A DNA stretch of 64,000 nt from Gammaproteobacteria bacterium Milos-ODIII6 (GTDB lineage Bacteria; Pseudomonadota; Gammaproteobacteria; Chromatiales; Chromatiaceae), in assembly GCA_029228645.1 (NCBI GenBank), contig JAPTHR010000008.1:1-64000 (forward strand), written 5' to 3'. The translations under genes and the position numbers were made by a program. The notes below the pieces were generated by a model. The model searched no databases. It was given only the letters and a program-made list of their open reading frames with translations, and was not told the origin of the DNA. Positions 8,055 to 17,700 of this stretch are shown here, piece by piece (position 1 is the stretch's first letter; each line of letters begins with the position of its first letter).

Positions 8055-8951
8055 TTACTCGCCAATTCGCTCGGCTACGACATCCGCGATCTCTTCCGCG
8101 TACAGATCGCGAAAAAAGTGATCAGCGCCGTCCACCACCAGCAGTTCGACCTTGTCTCCATCGGCCAGCGGCTCGGTCTTCTCGATCAGACCCGCTACGA
8201 CCTTGTCCTCGGATCCGGCGATCACCAGGACCGGCGCAGCAATGCGGGACAGGAGCTGCGGCGTATCCATGTCGCGATCGGGCGCATAGTAGGAGACGAC
8301 CGCATCGGCGCTGGCGCGGGTGTCCTCGCAGTAAATGAAGCCCATCGGCCCCATCAACTCAGTCCCCTTGCCCTCGCCGATCAGCGCCTGGGCCTTCGCC
8401 AACAGGGGTTGCAATGGGGTTTTATAGCGCTTGGCATAATCCTCGGCGACATACGGCGCCTCCCAGGTCTGCGGCGCCACCAGGATCACGTTGTTCACTA
8501 TCGGATCGGCTTGCCCCCCCGCGTAACGCGCGACCTGGTTCCCTCCGCGGGAATGTCCGAGGATCGCGGCATTTTGCACGCCCTGCTCCTTCAGCCAATC
8601 CACCCAGGCGGCGATCTCGCTGACCGCATCGGTGTGTTTGTGGGTATGTGGTGTCGGGCAGTCGTACATGGCCGCGGAGCGATCATCGATGCCGAGGCTG
8701 AGATTGATCGCCAGCGAGCTCACATCGCGCTCGGCGAGCATCGCCTGCAGGCCGCTGGTGATCTCCATGCCACGGTGCGCAAGGGTGCCGTGCGTGAGCA
8801 ACACCACCGGCCCGGCGGGCCACTCCCCGGATTTCTCGAGATTGGCGTTCAGCGTCAGGCCAGCAAGCTTTGTCTTGACCTCAGCGGCGACACCTGCCTG
8901 TGCGAGCGCCAGAAATATCACCAACGACAGCGAAATAAGTGCACGTTTCAT
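8055..8951 (-). CDS. Secreted alpha/beta hydrolase
   Basis: A 298-aa alpha/beta-fold hydrolase with a signal peptide (residues 1-22, ending AGVAA). The nucleophile elbow is GHSRGG with Ser134; the acid is probably Asp249 (AGSEDK) and the base His278 (DGADHFF). The oxyanion His-Gly is at 54-55 (LLTHGTL). A His-rich segment (PHTHKHTD, 101-108) lies before the nucleophile. It resembles the DUF3530/esterase-like secreted hydrolases, but the substrate cannot be named. It lies on the same strand as the PEP-CTERM gene with 139 bases between, so co-transcription is possible but unproven. Confidence 0.8.
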   Translation of the reverse strand: MKRALISLSLVIFLALAQAGVAAEVKTKLAGLTLNANLEKSGEWPAGPVVLLTHGTLAHRGMEITSGLQAMLAERDVSSLAINLSLGIDDRSAAMYDCPTPHTHKHTDAVSEIAAWVDWLKEQGVQNAAILGHSRGGNQVARYAGGQADPIVNNVILVAPQTWEAPYVAEDYAKRYKTPLQPLLAKAQALIGEGKGTELMGPMGFIYCEDTRASADAVVSYYAPDRDMDTPQLLSRIAAPVLVIAGSEDKVVAGLIEKTEPLADGDKVELLVVDGADHFFRDLYAEEIADVVAERIGE

Positions 8952-9208
8952 TGCGGCATGTTCCTCGATTCCGGGGGTTTTTTATCAGCGGGTTCCACCG
9001 CGACGAGGTCAGGACCAGAGGCCCTGCTCGAGGCGTCGCGCAAGTATAAGCCACCGCAGGCCTTGCGGCCGCGTGAGTCGTGGCAGCCCCGCGGGCGCGA
9101 GCCGGCGATCCCGATCGCCGGGGCCTCAAGACGGGTGATTATCCGCCGTTAAGCTGCGATACCGGCACCCGGGATGGTTCCTAACTGAATTCAAGAGGTC
9201 GGACAAGC

Positions 9209-11338
9209 ATGCGGCGTTTTCTCGATAATTTTTCGATCAAGCTCCAACTCGGGATGGCCTTCGGCGTCATCCTGCTCATTCTGCTCGCCGTATCCCTGGC
9301 CGGATTACGAGGCGCGTCCCAAAGCGAGTCCAACGTGCGCCAGGTTGTCGAACGTATCCAGCCCGCGGTATTGGCCGTGACCGATCTGGAGACACGCGCT
9401 CAGCGCACCGCGGCAGCGATGGGCTTTTTCCTGAAAAGCGGTGAGCAGGCGCACAAGGCGTCTTATCAGGCAGAAAACCAGGCTTTGCGCAAAGCGATCG
9501 AAGACACAGGCATGGCCGTCGAGGCACTCGGCGATCAGCCCACGCTGGACCAGTTCGCGAAACTGGCCGGCCTGGTTGAGACGTTCACGGGCTACGAGGC
9601 CCAATTGATGGAGCTGAGCAGCGCAAACGCCAAAAACATGCCGGCAATGGCGCTGGCCGACGAACACTTGAATCCGCGCCACATGGAAATCCTGCAAGCG
9701 CTGGGCGAGATGCTCACCTCGGAACAGGAGGCGCAGGAGGAAGTGATGGAGGAACTCGCGAGCGAAACGGCGACGCTGGATACCTATGACTTCAGCGTGC
9801 CGGCGCCGACGCTGAACCCTGAACTCCTGGCCAGCCTGACAGACCGCGCCCGGATCATGGGCGCGATTCAGGATCTGCGCTATTCCTGGGGCCAGGTGAT
9901 CAATGGCATGCGCGGGTTTCTGGCCTTTCGCGAGCAGGCCCTGCGCGACAACACCCTGCTCTACCTGGAGCAAAATCAGGCGGCGCTCGACAAGCTCAAC
10001 GCGGTCGCGGAAGAGGATGGCCTGACCTTCGAGCAGAGTGATGCCCTGGAGCGACTGATCACGGCCCGCTCGGCCTACCTCTCCGCCCTGGAACAGGTCT
10101 TTGAGGTGCACGGCGGCGACAAGGCCTACACGGATGTCTACCTGGTCCGCACCGAGATCGGTCCCTTGATGGAGCGACTCTCGAAACAGGGTCATGAACT
10201 GGTTGAGACACTGCGCGAAAAAATCGACAGCCAGAGTGCCGCACTCGCAGAGCAGGTGGCGGCCACCCGGGGCCTGGTCTGGATACTGCTGCTGGGCGGC
10301 ATGGCGGTTGGCCTGACGGTTGCCGGGCTGATGAGCCACGGCATCGCATGCAAGATCAATGCGGCAGTCGAGGCGATGGAAGAGATTGCGGGCGGCGATG
10401 CAGACCTGACGCGCGAACTGCGCCTGCAGGGACGCGACGAAATGGCGCGCCTGGGCAAGGCGTTCAACGCCTTTCTCGGAAAAATCCGACATACCATCGT
10501 CGAGGTGTCCGACACCGCCACCCGCGTGAACGCGGCCGCGGAGCGCCTCAACGTGGTCAGCCACAATGCCTCGCAGGGGACCAAACGCCAGAGCGACGAG
10601 ACCGAGCGGGTGGCCCTGGCCACGGCGGAGATGCTTCACGCCGCCCAGGAAGTCCAGCGCATGGTTCAGTCAGGAGCGGACGCAGCCATTTCGGCCCAGG
10701 GGTCTGCGCAACGGGGGCAGAAGGTGCTGGTTTCGACGCAGTCGGAAATCGACCGCCTCGCGGCCGACGTCGAGCAGGCATCCACGGTGATCCTGGAACT
10801 GGAACAGGACAGCGAGCGCATTGGCGGCGTACTGGACGTCATCCGCGGTATTGCCGAGCAAACCAACCTGCTGGCGCTGAACGCCGCGATCGAGGCAGCA
10901 CGCGCCGGCGAGCAGGGCCGAGGCTTTGCCGTGGTGGCTGACGAGGTGCGCAATCTCGCCAGTCGCACACAGGAATCCACCGAGGAAATTCACGCCATGA
11001 TCGAACGCCTGCAGAAGGCCTCGCGTGAGGCGGTCAGCGTGATGCAGACCGGGCGAGAACAGGCGCGCGAAACCGTGGAGCATGCCGCGGAGACCCGCCA
11101 GGCCCTGGACGAGATCCTGAACAACGTGGCGACCATCAGCGAGAGCTCCGGCAGCATTGCAGCGGCGGCCTTGCAGCAGACCCACAACATCGACGAGATA
11201 AACCGAACCATCGCATCCATCAGCGAGGTGGCCGAGCAAACGAGTGATGGAGCCAGCGAGCTCGATGGTTCGACCGGCGAACTGACCTCCATGGCGGTCC
11301 GCCTGCAGGACCTGATGCGGACCTTCAAGACCGCCTGA
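9209..11338 (+). CDS. Methyl-accepting chemotaxis protein
   Basis: A 709-aa transmembrane chemoreceptor. TM1 is at about 14-34, followed by a large periplasmic helical region (35-350) with predicted four-helix character and Ala/Gln-rich heptads. TM2 is at about 354-377, then HAMP (about 378-430) and a long signalling coiled coil. The hairpin tip [20 protein letters not shown] (about 549-568) is the invariant CheA/CheW contact. It lacks a C-terminal CheR-binding pentapeptide; the chain ends [16 protein letters not shown] precedes ATG 9209 by about 10 bases. The ligand is unknown. No che genes are adjacent, so it is an orphan receptor. Confidence 0.93.
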   Translation: MRRFLDNFSIKLQLGMAFGVILLILLAVSLAGLRGASQSESNVRQVVERIQPAVLAVTDLETRAQRTAAAMGFFLKSGEQAHKASYQAENQALRKAIEDTGMAVEALGDQPTLDQFAKLAGLVETFTGYEAQLMELSSANAKNMPAMALADEHLNPRHMEILQALGEMLTSEQEAQEEVMEELASETATLDTYDFSVPAPTLNPELLASLTDRARIMGAIQDLRYSWGQVINGMRGFLAFREQALRDNTLLYLEQNQAALDKLNAVAEEDGLTFEQSDALERLITARSAYLSALEQVFEVHGGDKAYTDVYLVRTEIGPLMERLSKQGHELVETLREKIDSQSAALAEQVAATRGLVWILLLGGMAVGLTVAGLMSHGIACKINAAVEAMEEIAGGDADLTRELRLQGRDEMARLGKAFNAFLGKIRHTIVEVSDTATRVNAAAERLNVVSHNASQGTKRQSDETERVALATAEMLHAAQEVQRMVQSGADAAISAQGSAQRGQKVLVSTQSEIDRLAADVEQASTVILELEQDSERIGGVLDVIRGIAEQTNLLALNAAIEAARAGEQGRGFAVVADEVRNLASRTQESTEEIHAMIERLQKASREAVSVMQTGREQARETVEHAAETRQALDEILNNVATISESSGSIAAAALQQTHNIDEINRTIASISEVAEQTSDGASELDGSTGELTSMAVRLQDLMRTFKTA

Positions 11339-11406
11339 CACGGTTCAGCGCTGATCACAGCACCGGGAGCCTACGGCCCACCCGGAAACGGGCAACCGGG
11401 CCGCGT

Positions 11407-12495
11407 TCAGCTGGCGCCCTCCGACAGCGTCGGATAGTCGGTATAACCGCGTTCATCCCCGCCATAAAAGGTATCCGCATCCGGCTCGTTCAGCGGCGCC
11501 CCCCTTTTGAAGCGCTCGGGCAGGTCCGGGTTGGCCAGGAACAATTTGCCGAAGGACACCAGGTCCGCGTCCCCGGCTGCAAGAGCGCGCGCGGCGCGGT
11601 CGAGGTCATAGCCGTTATTCGCCATGTAGAGCCCCTCGAAGGTGTCGCGCAACTTGCGATAATCCATGTTCCGCTCGCCGCTGAGCATGTCCCCTTCCAC
11701 GACGTGCAGGTAAGCCAGGCCGAACGCGTTGAGCTGCTCAGCGAGATAGTCGAAGGTCGTTTGCGGATCACTGTCCTGGATATCGTTGAAGCGGTTCTGC
11801 GGCGAGATGCGCAGACCGACCCGATCACTGCTCCATTCGGCGACCACTGCCTCGGTGACCTCGGTCACGATGCGACAACGGTTTTCCAGGCTGCCGCCGT
11901 ATCGATCCCCGCGACGATTGGTCCCATCGCGAACGAATTCATCCAGGAGGTAGCCATTGGCGGCATGAATCTCGACCCCGTCGAAGCCGGCCGCCCTGGC
12001 ATTGCGCGTCGCCTGCGCATAATCCGCAACGATGCCCGGGATCTCTTCAGTTTCCAGGGCCCGCGGGGTCACGAAGGGCTGCATCCCCTGATAAGTCACC
12101 GCATCGCCCGATGGCCGGATCGCCGAGGGCGCGACCGGTAATACGCCCCCCTCCTGCATCGAGGGGTGCGAGATGCGGCCGACATGCCAGAGTTGCAGAA
12201 AGATATGTCCGCCCTGCGCATGCACCGCATCGGTGACCTTGCGCCAGGCGGCCACCTGCTCGGCGCTGTAGATACCCGGCGTTGCCGGATAACCGATCCC
12301 TTGGTGCGAGATCGGAGAAGCCTCGGAAATCAACAGCCCACCCGAGGCCCTCTGGCGGTAATACTCGGCGTTCATGTCCTGCGGCACATCCCCCTCTGCA
12401 GCACGGTTGCGTGTCAGCGGCGCCAGTACGATGCGGTTCGGCAAAGTAAACGGACCCAGCTTCAGCGGGGTAAAGAGATCGATATCGGTAGCCAT
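11407..12495 (-). CDS. nemA: NemA-like FMN-dependent alkene reductase (old yellow enzyme family)
   Basis: A 362-aa TIM-barrel flavoprotein that reduces activated C=C bonds with NAD(P)H and, in E. coli, also N-ethylmaleimide and nitro compounds. Family hallmarks are PLKLGPFTLPNRIVLAPLTR at the N-terminus, LQLWHVGRISHP, the active-site region GVEIHAANGYLLDEF with the following RGDRYGGSLENR, and the end FYGGDERGYTDYPTL, very close to E. coli NemA. The start at ATG 12495 (MATDIDLF) is preferred over an upstream frame extension because it aligns with NemA and the extension has no family match. Convergent with the chemoreceptor gene. No NemR-type repressor is adjacent. Confidence 0.9.
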   Translation of the reverse strand: MATDIDLFTPLKLGPFTLPNRIVLAPLTRNRAAEGDVPQDMNAEYYRQRASGGLLISEASPISHQGIGYPATPGIYSAEQVAAWRKVTDAVHAQGGHIFLQLWHVGRISHPSMQEGGVLPVAPSAIRPSGDAVTYQGMQPFVTPRALETEEIPGIVADYAQATRNARAAGFDGVEIHAANGYLLDEFVRDGTNRRGDRYGGSLENRCRIVTEVTEAVVAEWSSDRVGLRISPQNRFNDIQDSDPQTTFDYLAEQLNAFGLAYLHVVEGDMLSGERNMDYRKLRDTFEGLYMANNGYDLDRAARALAAGDADLVSFGKLFLANPDLPERFKRGAPLNEPDADTFYGGDERGYTDYPTLSEGAS

Positions 12496-12600
12496 GGCTG
12501 ACCCGGTTCCTGGTTGCAAACTGAGTCGAGAGAGTAGGTAAGTCGGTGTGCGCAAGCAAGCGCGTCCTACGAGACCCGTGCCGGATCGAACTTCGACTAG

Positions 12601-12622
12601 TAGGAGCGGCCTTGGCCGCGAA
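12601..12622 (+). repeat. Single REP-like palindrome (type A)
   Basis: Core GCGGCCTTGGCCGC flanked by TAGGA and GAA, ending just after the stop of the PilZ gene. It is identical to units of the arrays at 22.3, 52.9 and 55.1 kb. A decayed type-B unit lies at about 12549-12571. Confidence 0.8.
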
Positions 12623-12628
12623 GGCAGG

Positions 12629-13171
12629 TCAGATGATTTCCCAATCCTGCCAGCCGGTATCGTCGGCAGGCTTCTGGATCACCCGGCGCACGGTCTCGCG
12701 CGCAGAGGTGGTCTCGGGCAGCATCGCAGCGGCCGGATCCTCTGGCGCTGACTTGAACAACTCCCGTAAGCCAGCGAGCTGTGGAGGATTTCGGGTATGA
12801 AACTGGAAGCCGATGCCTTTGGGCGTAATCCGGGCAATGCGCGCGCGCACATTGAAGACATGCCGCGCACCATCCTGAACGACAGCAAAGGCAATCTCGG
12901 CATCGGTGCCCCGATCGATACTTGCACCCTGGATCTCACCCAGGGTCATGCTGTCCTTGAATGCCAGGAACATACCACCGCGGGAGACCTCCCGAACCTG
13001 AAAAGCCCGGGCACTCAGGGGCACCATGGTGACAAAGGCCTGCGTCACCAGATCCATGCGCGGGTCGAGACGTTTGTTTCTCGAATCCTGCCGATTCGAG
13101 TTCACGCCTCCGCTGTGGGCGTGTAAGCCGTGGCTTGGGTTTCGAATCTGTCCCGTTTCCATAGTTTTCAC
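12629..13171 (-). CDS. PilZ-domain protein, putative c-di-GMP receptor
   Basis: A 180-aa soluble protein. Residues about 30-135 resemble PilZ: the RxxxR motif is present as R34-L-D-P-R38, and the second motif appears as E61-V-S-R-G-G66, with Glu in place of the usual Asp/Asn. The C-terminal 45 residues are polar and Ala-rich and end in a conserved-looking Trp segment (GWQDWEII). Two starts are possible: GTG 13171 with AGG 5 bases upstream, or ATG 13162. It would fit with the two GGDEF/EAL proteins in this window as a c-di-GMP effector, but the partner is unknown. Confidence 0.7.
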   Translation of the reverse strand: MKTMETGQIRNPSHGLHAHSGGVNSNRQDSRNKRLDPRMDLVTQAFVTMVPLSARAFQVREVSRGGMFLAFKDSMTLGEIQGASIDRGTDAEIAFAVVQDGARHVFNVRARIARITPKGIGFQFHTRNPPQLAGLRELFKSAPEDPAAAMLPETTSARETVRRVIQKPADDTGWQDWEII

Positions 13172-13678
13172 GTTGGCCTGACTCTCATGCTGGGCGTACC
13201 GTCGATTACTCGATCGGTACGGTTTTTTTAGTTAGGTTTATGCAATGAGGGTTTCGGCCGACCCCTCCCATGGCTTGAAGATTCGATGCCTTTCGTTCAT
13301 TAGGGGGTCAGGAAGACAAGACGCCCCTGCACGCATCAGGGGTGACGGCCCGGCCGCCGATTGGCCCGGATGAACTGGCAATCCATGGGCTGTGCGCCCA
13401 CTTCATGGATCAGCGGAGGGATGAGCAAGGTGATCCGGCTGTCTTCAGGCCAGCGCTGCCTGCAGCGAAGGGCGTATCGATCCTCTGACGGGCAAATGCC
13501 GGCGAGTGCCGAACGCCAGAACGATCAGCCGGAAACACATCAGGGGCGCGCCGGCTGCGCGGGCTGGAGCGTCGCCCGCTGGTCAGCCGAACCGTGGGGT
13601 GGTCATGCAGGATCGAGAGCGGAGAAAGTACGCGCCATCAGCGAGGAAAGGCCTGAGTCAGGGGCCTCTGCAACGGCT
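13172..13678. other. Intergenic region, no convincing gene
   Basis: About 500 bases between two minus-strand genes. Apart from the hairpin/T-tract at 13196-13229 no structure stands out. Open frames here lack ribosome sites and family character and look like chance frames. Confidence 0.6.
13196..13229 (+). terminator. Strong terminator-like hairpin with T7, facing away from neighbouring genes
   Basis: GTACCG (13196-13201) pairs with CGGTAC (13215-13220), with a second inner TCGA/TCGA pairing, followed by GG and seven Ts on the plus strand. No plus-strand gene lies upstream: it could end an RNA antisense to the PilZ gene, or be a structured 5' leader element of that gene. Confidence 0.5.
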
Positions 13679-14521
13679 TCAGTCATCCGCCCCGCGGTCA
13701 AACAGCCGGCTGGCGTTGCGATGAGCGATCGCTTCGGCCACCTCTTCAGGCAACTGCGCGAGCCAATGGCGTATCTGTGAGGCCACTTCGGCATATGCGC
13801 CCCATCGCTCGGTTCGATAGGTATCGACCCCTACCAGGAATCGATCCGAATATTCGAGTAACAACCACTCCCAGGACGGGTCCAACTCACCATCCGGAGC
13901 GATCCGCTGATCACGGACGGAAAGATCGATAAAGAGTCCCGGATAGCGTTCCAGGTAGTCACGCAACAACGGCGGGAAAGGATAGGCTCCGGCATGCGCC
14001 CAAAGCACCTTCGCCTCCGGTGCATGTTCGAACAGGGCATCGATGACCGCCGGGTCGGCATGCATCTGCAGCGGCAGTTGACGCGCTGTAGCGAGATCGA
14101 CAATCTGCAGGAAAACCGGGTTGCGCCGCTCGCCGGCAAAGATGTGCAACTCCCCCACCCCACGCCAATAGCCGCTACCGAGGGCCCGCTGCACTCGTGC
14201 CGGCAGGCCGGCATCGTGCATCCAGGTTTGCTTCTCGGCGGAAGTCCGGTAGACCCCGAGGATCGGCAGGATCAGGTGCGGCGCCCGTCGCTGCAGCGAC
14301 AGAACCCGGTCCGGCGGCCGACTGGTCACCAACGCACCCTGCACACCGTTTGATTTCAGCAGTGCGACGATTTCCCCGGGTGAATAAGCGGCTGCATCTT
14401 CGGCGTTGTAATGCAGATGGGCATCAAAGAGCGGGATGTCCGCAGACGCTGCGGAGAACAGCAGGAAGACGATCGGAATCGGGATCAGCCGCTTGCGGCT
14501 TTGCAGGATTTTGCCAGGCAT
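13679..14521 (-). CDS. Amidohydrolase-family protein with N-terminal export signal
   Basis: A 280-aa TIM-barrel metal hydrolase of the amidohydrolase-2 type. Metal and active-site motifs are DAHLHYN near the N-terminus (HxH), LQMHADP, WAHAG and the acidic GVDTYR. A hydrophobic stretch (residues about 11-27, IPIPIVFLLFSAASA) suggests secretion or membrane tethering, which is unusual for the mostly cytoplasmic family. ATG 14521 is chosen; a GTG two codons upstream is possible and no strong ribosome site marks either. The reaction is unknown; family members include decarboxylases and lactonases. It is divergent from the sensor-kinase operon. Confidence 0.75.
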   Translation of the reverse strand: MPGKILQSRKRLIPIPIVFLLFSAASADIPLFDAHLHYNAEDAAAYSPGEIVALLKSNGVQGALVTSRPPDRVLSLQRRAPHLILPILGVYRTSAEKQTWMHDAGLPARVQRALGSGYWRGVGELHIFAGERRNPVFLQIVDLATARQLPLQMHADPAVIDALFEHAPEAKVLWAHAGAYPFPPLLRDYLERYPGLFIDLSVRDQRIAPDGELDPSWEWLLLEYSDRFLVGVDTYRTERWGAYAEVASQIRHWLAQLPEEVAEAIAHRNASRLFDRGADD

Positions 14522-14740
14522 CGACACGGGCCGCTTGTAAGGGGTAGCGCCTGCATTATAACGAGCCGGACCCGGCCCGATGGCCGCGCGGATCTCCGCA
14601 TAGCAAGGATAAACCTGCCCGTGCAGGAGAAAATTTGCTAACTTCCAAAAAATTTCGATGTCGCCACCTCACCGCTCGACGCTCGCGCCAAACGCAGGAC
14701 CACGGATCGAAGTAAAACGGCCTCGCGGCGAAAGGAAACG

Positions 14741-17700
14741 CTTATCAACCACCACACAGCTATTCAACCCGTCCGACGCCGCCTGCTACTGCCCTTCTTG
14801 GGCCTGCTGCTTGTACTGACCGCGCTGTTTGGTCTGTTGATCGTGAAGGGCCACCAGGAGGCGCTGGAAAAGTCGACCCGGCAGACCCTGACAAACGCCT
14901 CCGCCTCGTTCCGGGAATCAATGCACGTGCATGCCGAGGTGCTTGCCGGCATCGCCGAGTTGATCGCGCGCGAACCCTTGTTACGGGAATCGCTCCAAAA
15001 ACAGGAGCGCCCCAGGCTGTCGGCCGACTTCAGCGAGCTCTTCGGCCGACTCCGGGATTCGCTCGATATCACCCACCTGTACCTGCATCGCCCCGACCGA
15101 ACCAACCTGGTTCGGCTGCACAACCCCGGCTTGTTCGACGACCTGATCGATCGCCATACCCTGCAACAGGCAGAACGCACCGGCGAGCGTGCAGCAGGGC
15201 TCGAACTGGGCCCCCTGGGTCATCTCACCTTGCGCGTCGTGAAGCCGCTCTTCGACTCGGGGAAACTGATCGGCTACCTCGAACTCGGCCGGGAAATCGA
15301 TGTCATCCTGGACCACCTGCAGATCGTGACCGGCGTCGAGCTGGCTGTAACCATCAAAAAGACCCTGTTGGATCCCGAGCGCTGGGCTGAGGAGGCACGC
15401 AGGACATCCGGGGATGCCGCTGCAGACAGGTTTGGCGACAGGATCCTGGCCTACTCCTCACTGCGCGCGTTTCCGCCGGCCTGGAATCCTTTCAGGGTCT
15501 CCCCCGATGAATACGCCGATCCGCTTGAATCGAAGCTCGACCAGGACGGCCAGTCCTGGCGGGGCATGCTGACGCCCCTGCCGGACGCCTCGGGAGCCCA
15601 GGTTGGCGACCTGTTGTTTTTCCAGGAGGTTTCGGACGCGGTTGCCGAGATGAGGCGCCACTTCGTGGTCGAGGTGCTGGCGGTCGTCGTCGCGCTGATA
15701 CTGATCCTCACCTCGCTGTACTTGCTGCTCGGGCGCATCGACCGGGATCTGCGCCGGCAGCAACGGGAGGTCCTGCGTAGCGAGGCCATGCTGGCAGATG
15801 CCCAACGGGTGGCCCGCATCGGCAGCTGGGAACTGGATGTGGCAGAAAACCGGCTGTGGTGGTCGGACGAGGTGTTTCGCATCTTTGGTCTCTCTCCGAG
15901 GGAAATCCAACCTTCGTATGAGCGTTTCCTGGCCGCCATCCACCCTGAGGACCGCGAGCCGGTCGACCAGGCCTACAAAGAGTCGCTGCAGACAGGTGAG
16001 GCATACGAGATCATCCATCGCCTGCAGCTCCCCAACGGACGTATCAAGTACGTCGAAGAGCGTTGTGAGTCGGTATTCGACGATGCCGGCAAACCACTGC
16101 GTTCCCTGGGCACGGTTCAGGACATCACCGGGCCACACCTGTCCGAGCAGGCGCTCCGCTACCACAGGGCGCAACTGCGCACCCTGATCGACACCCTCCC
16201 CGACCTGGTCTGGCTGAAAGATCCGGAGGGGGTGTATCTCGACTGCAACACCAAATTCGAACGTTTCTTCGGTGCCTCCAAAGAGGCCATCGTCGGGCGC
16301 ACCGACTTCGACTTCGTGCCGCGGGAACTTGCGGAATTCTTCCGCGAAAACGACCAAATGGCCCTGCAGGCCGACCAGGCTACCGTAAACGAGGAATGGG
16401 TCAGCTACGCGGATGACGGCCATCGCGAGCTTCTGGAGACCATCAAGACGCCGATGCGTGATGAGGATGGCACACTGATCGGGGTGCTCGGTGTCGGGCG
16501 GGATATCACCGAACGGCAGAAATCGGCGGAACGACTGCGTGACAGCGAGTACCGCTACCGCCAACTGGTGGAGGGAATGAATGAGGGCATTGCCGTGTAC
16601 CAGGTGCTCGGCGACGGCGATGACTTCATCATCAAGGAACACAACCGGGCCGCGGAGCGCATCTCGCACCGCTCACGCGAGGAAGTCGTCGGGAAACCGG
16701 TTCGCGAAGCCTTCCCCGGCGTCGAGGCAACCGGCCTTTTCGAGGTGTTCCAGCGCGTCTGGCGCACCGGAGAGGGAGAACATCATCCGGTTTGCCAGTA
16801 CCGCGATGAGCAATTGACGCTGTGGACCGAGAACTACGTTTTCAAGCTACCGACCGGCGAAGTGGTCGCGCTCTACGAAGACGTCACCTCGCGCAAGCAA
16901 GCGGAGGAAGCACTCCGAAAGAGCGAGGAAAACTACCGTCTGCTGGTTGAGAACCAGAGCGACCTGGTGGTCAAGGTGGATACCGAAGGTCGGTTTCTTT
17001 TTGTCAGCCCCTCCTACTGCCGGATGTTCGGCAAGACCCAGGAGGAGTTGCTCGGGCGCACCTTCATGCCGCTGGTACATGAACAGGACCAGGGGGCCAC
17101 TGCGAAGGCAATGGAGGCTCTGCATCACCCCCCTTACAGCTGTTATATCGAACAGCGCGCCATGACCGTGGAGGGTTGGCGCTGGTTGGGTTGGATGGAC
17201 ACCGCGGTTATGGATGAAAAAGGCGAGATCCAGGCGATCCTGGGCGTGGGCCGCGATGTGACAGAGCGGGTGAAGGCGGAACAGAAGCTGCGCGACGCCA
17301 ATCTCGTGATCGAAAACAGCCCGGTGGTGCTATTCCGCTGGCGCGCCACCGAGAACTGGCCCGTCGAACTGGTTTCATCGAACGTCTCGCAATTCGGCTA
17401 CACCGCCGAGGAATTGCTGTCGGGCGCGACGGCCTATGCCTCGATCGTGCACCCGGATGACCTGCAAAGGGTGGGAGAAGAGGTGGCGCGCTATTCAGCC
17501 GCCGCCGAAGACGAGTTCGAGCAGGAATACCGTCTCGTCTCGCCCGATGGCAGGACATACTGGATCTACGATCGCACCAAAATCGAACGTGATGCCGAAG
17601 GCAATATCACCCACTACCAGGGCATCGTGGTCGATATCAGCGAGCGTCATCGCATGCGACAGGAACTGCAGGAGAACGAAGCGCTGTTAAGGGAGGCCCA

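Noticed and set aside
13361-13780. Plus-strand frame of about 140 codons in the gap before the amidohydrolase
   Set aside because: It runs into the antisense of the amidohydrolase gene, has no ribosome site and a composition typical of chance frames.
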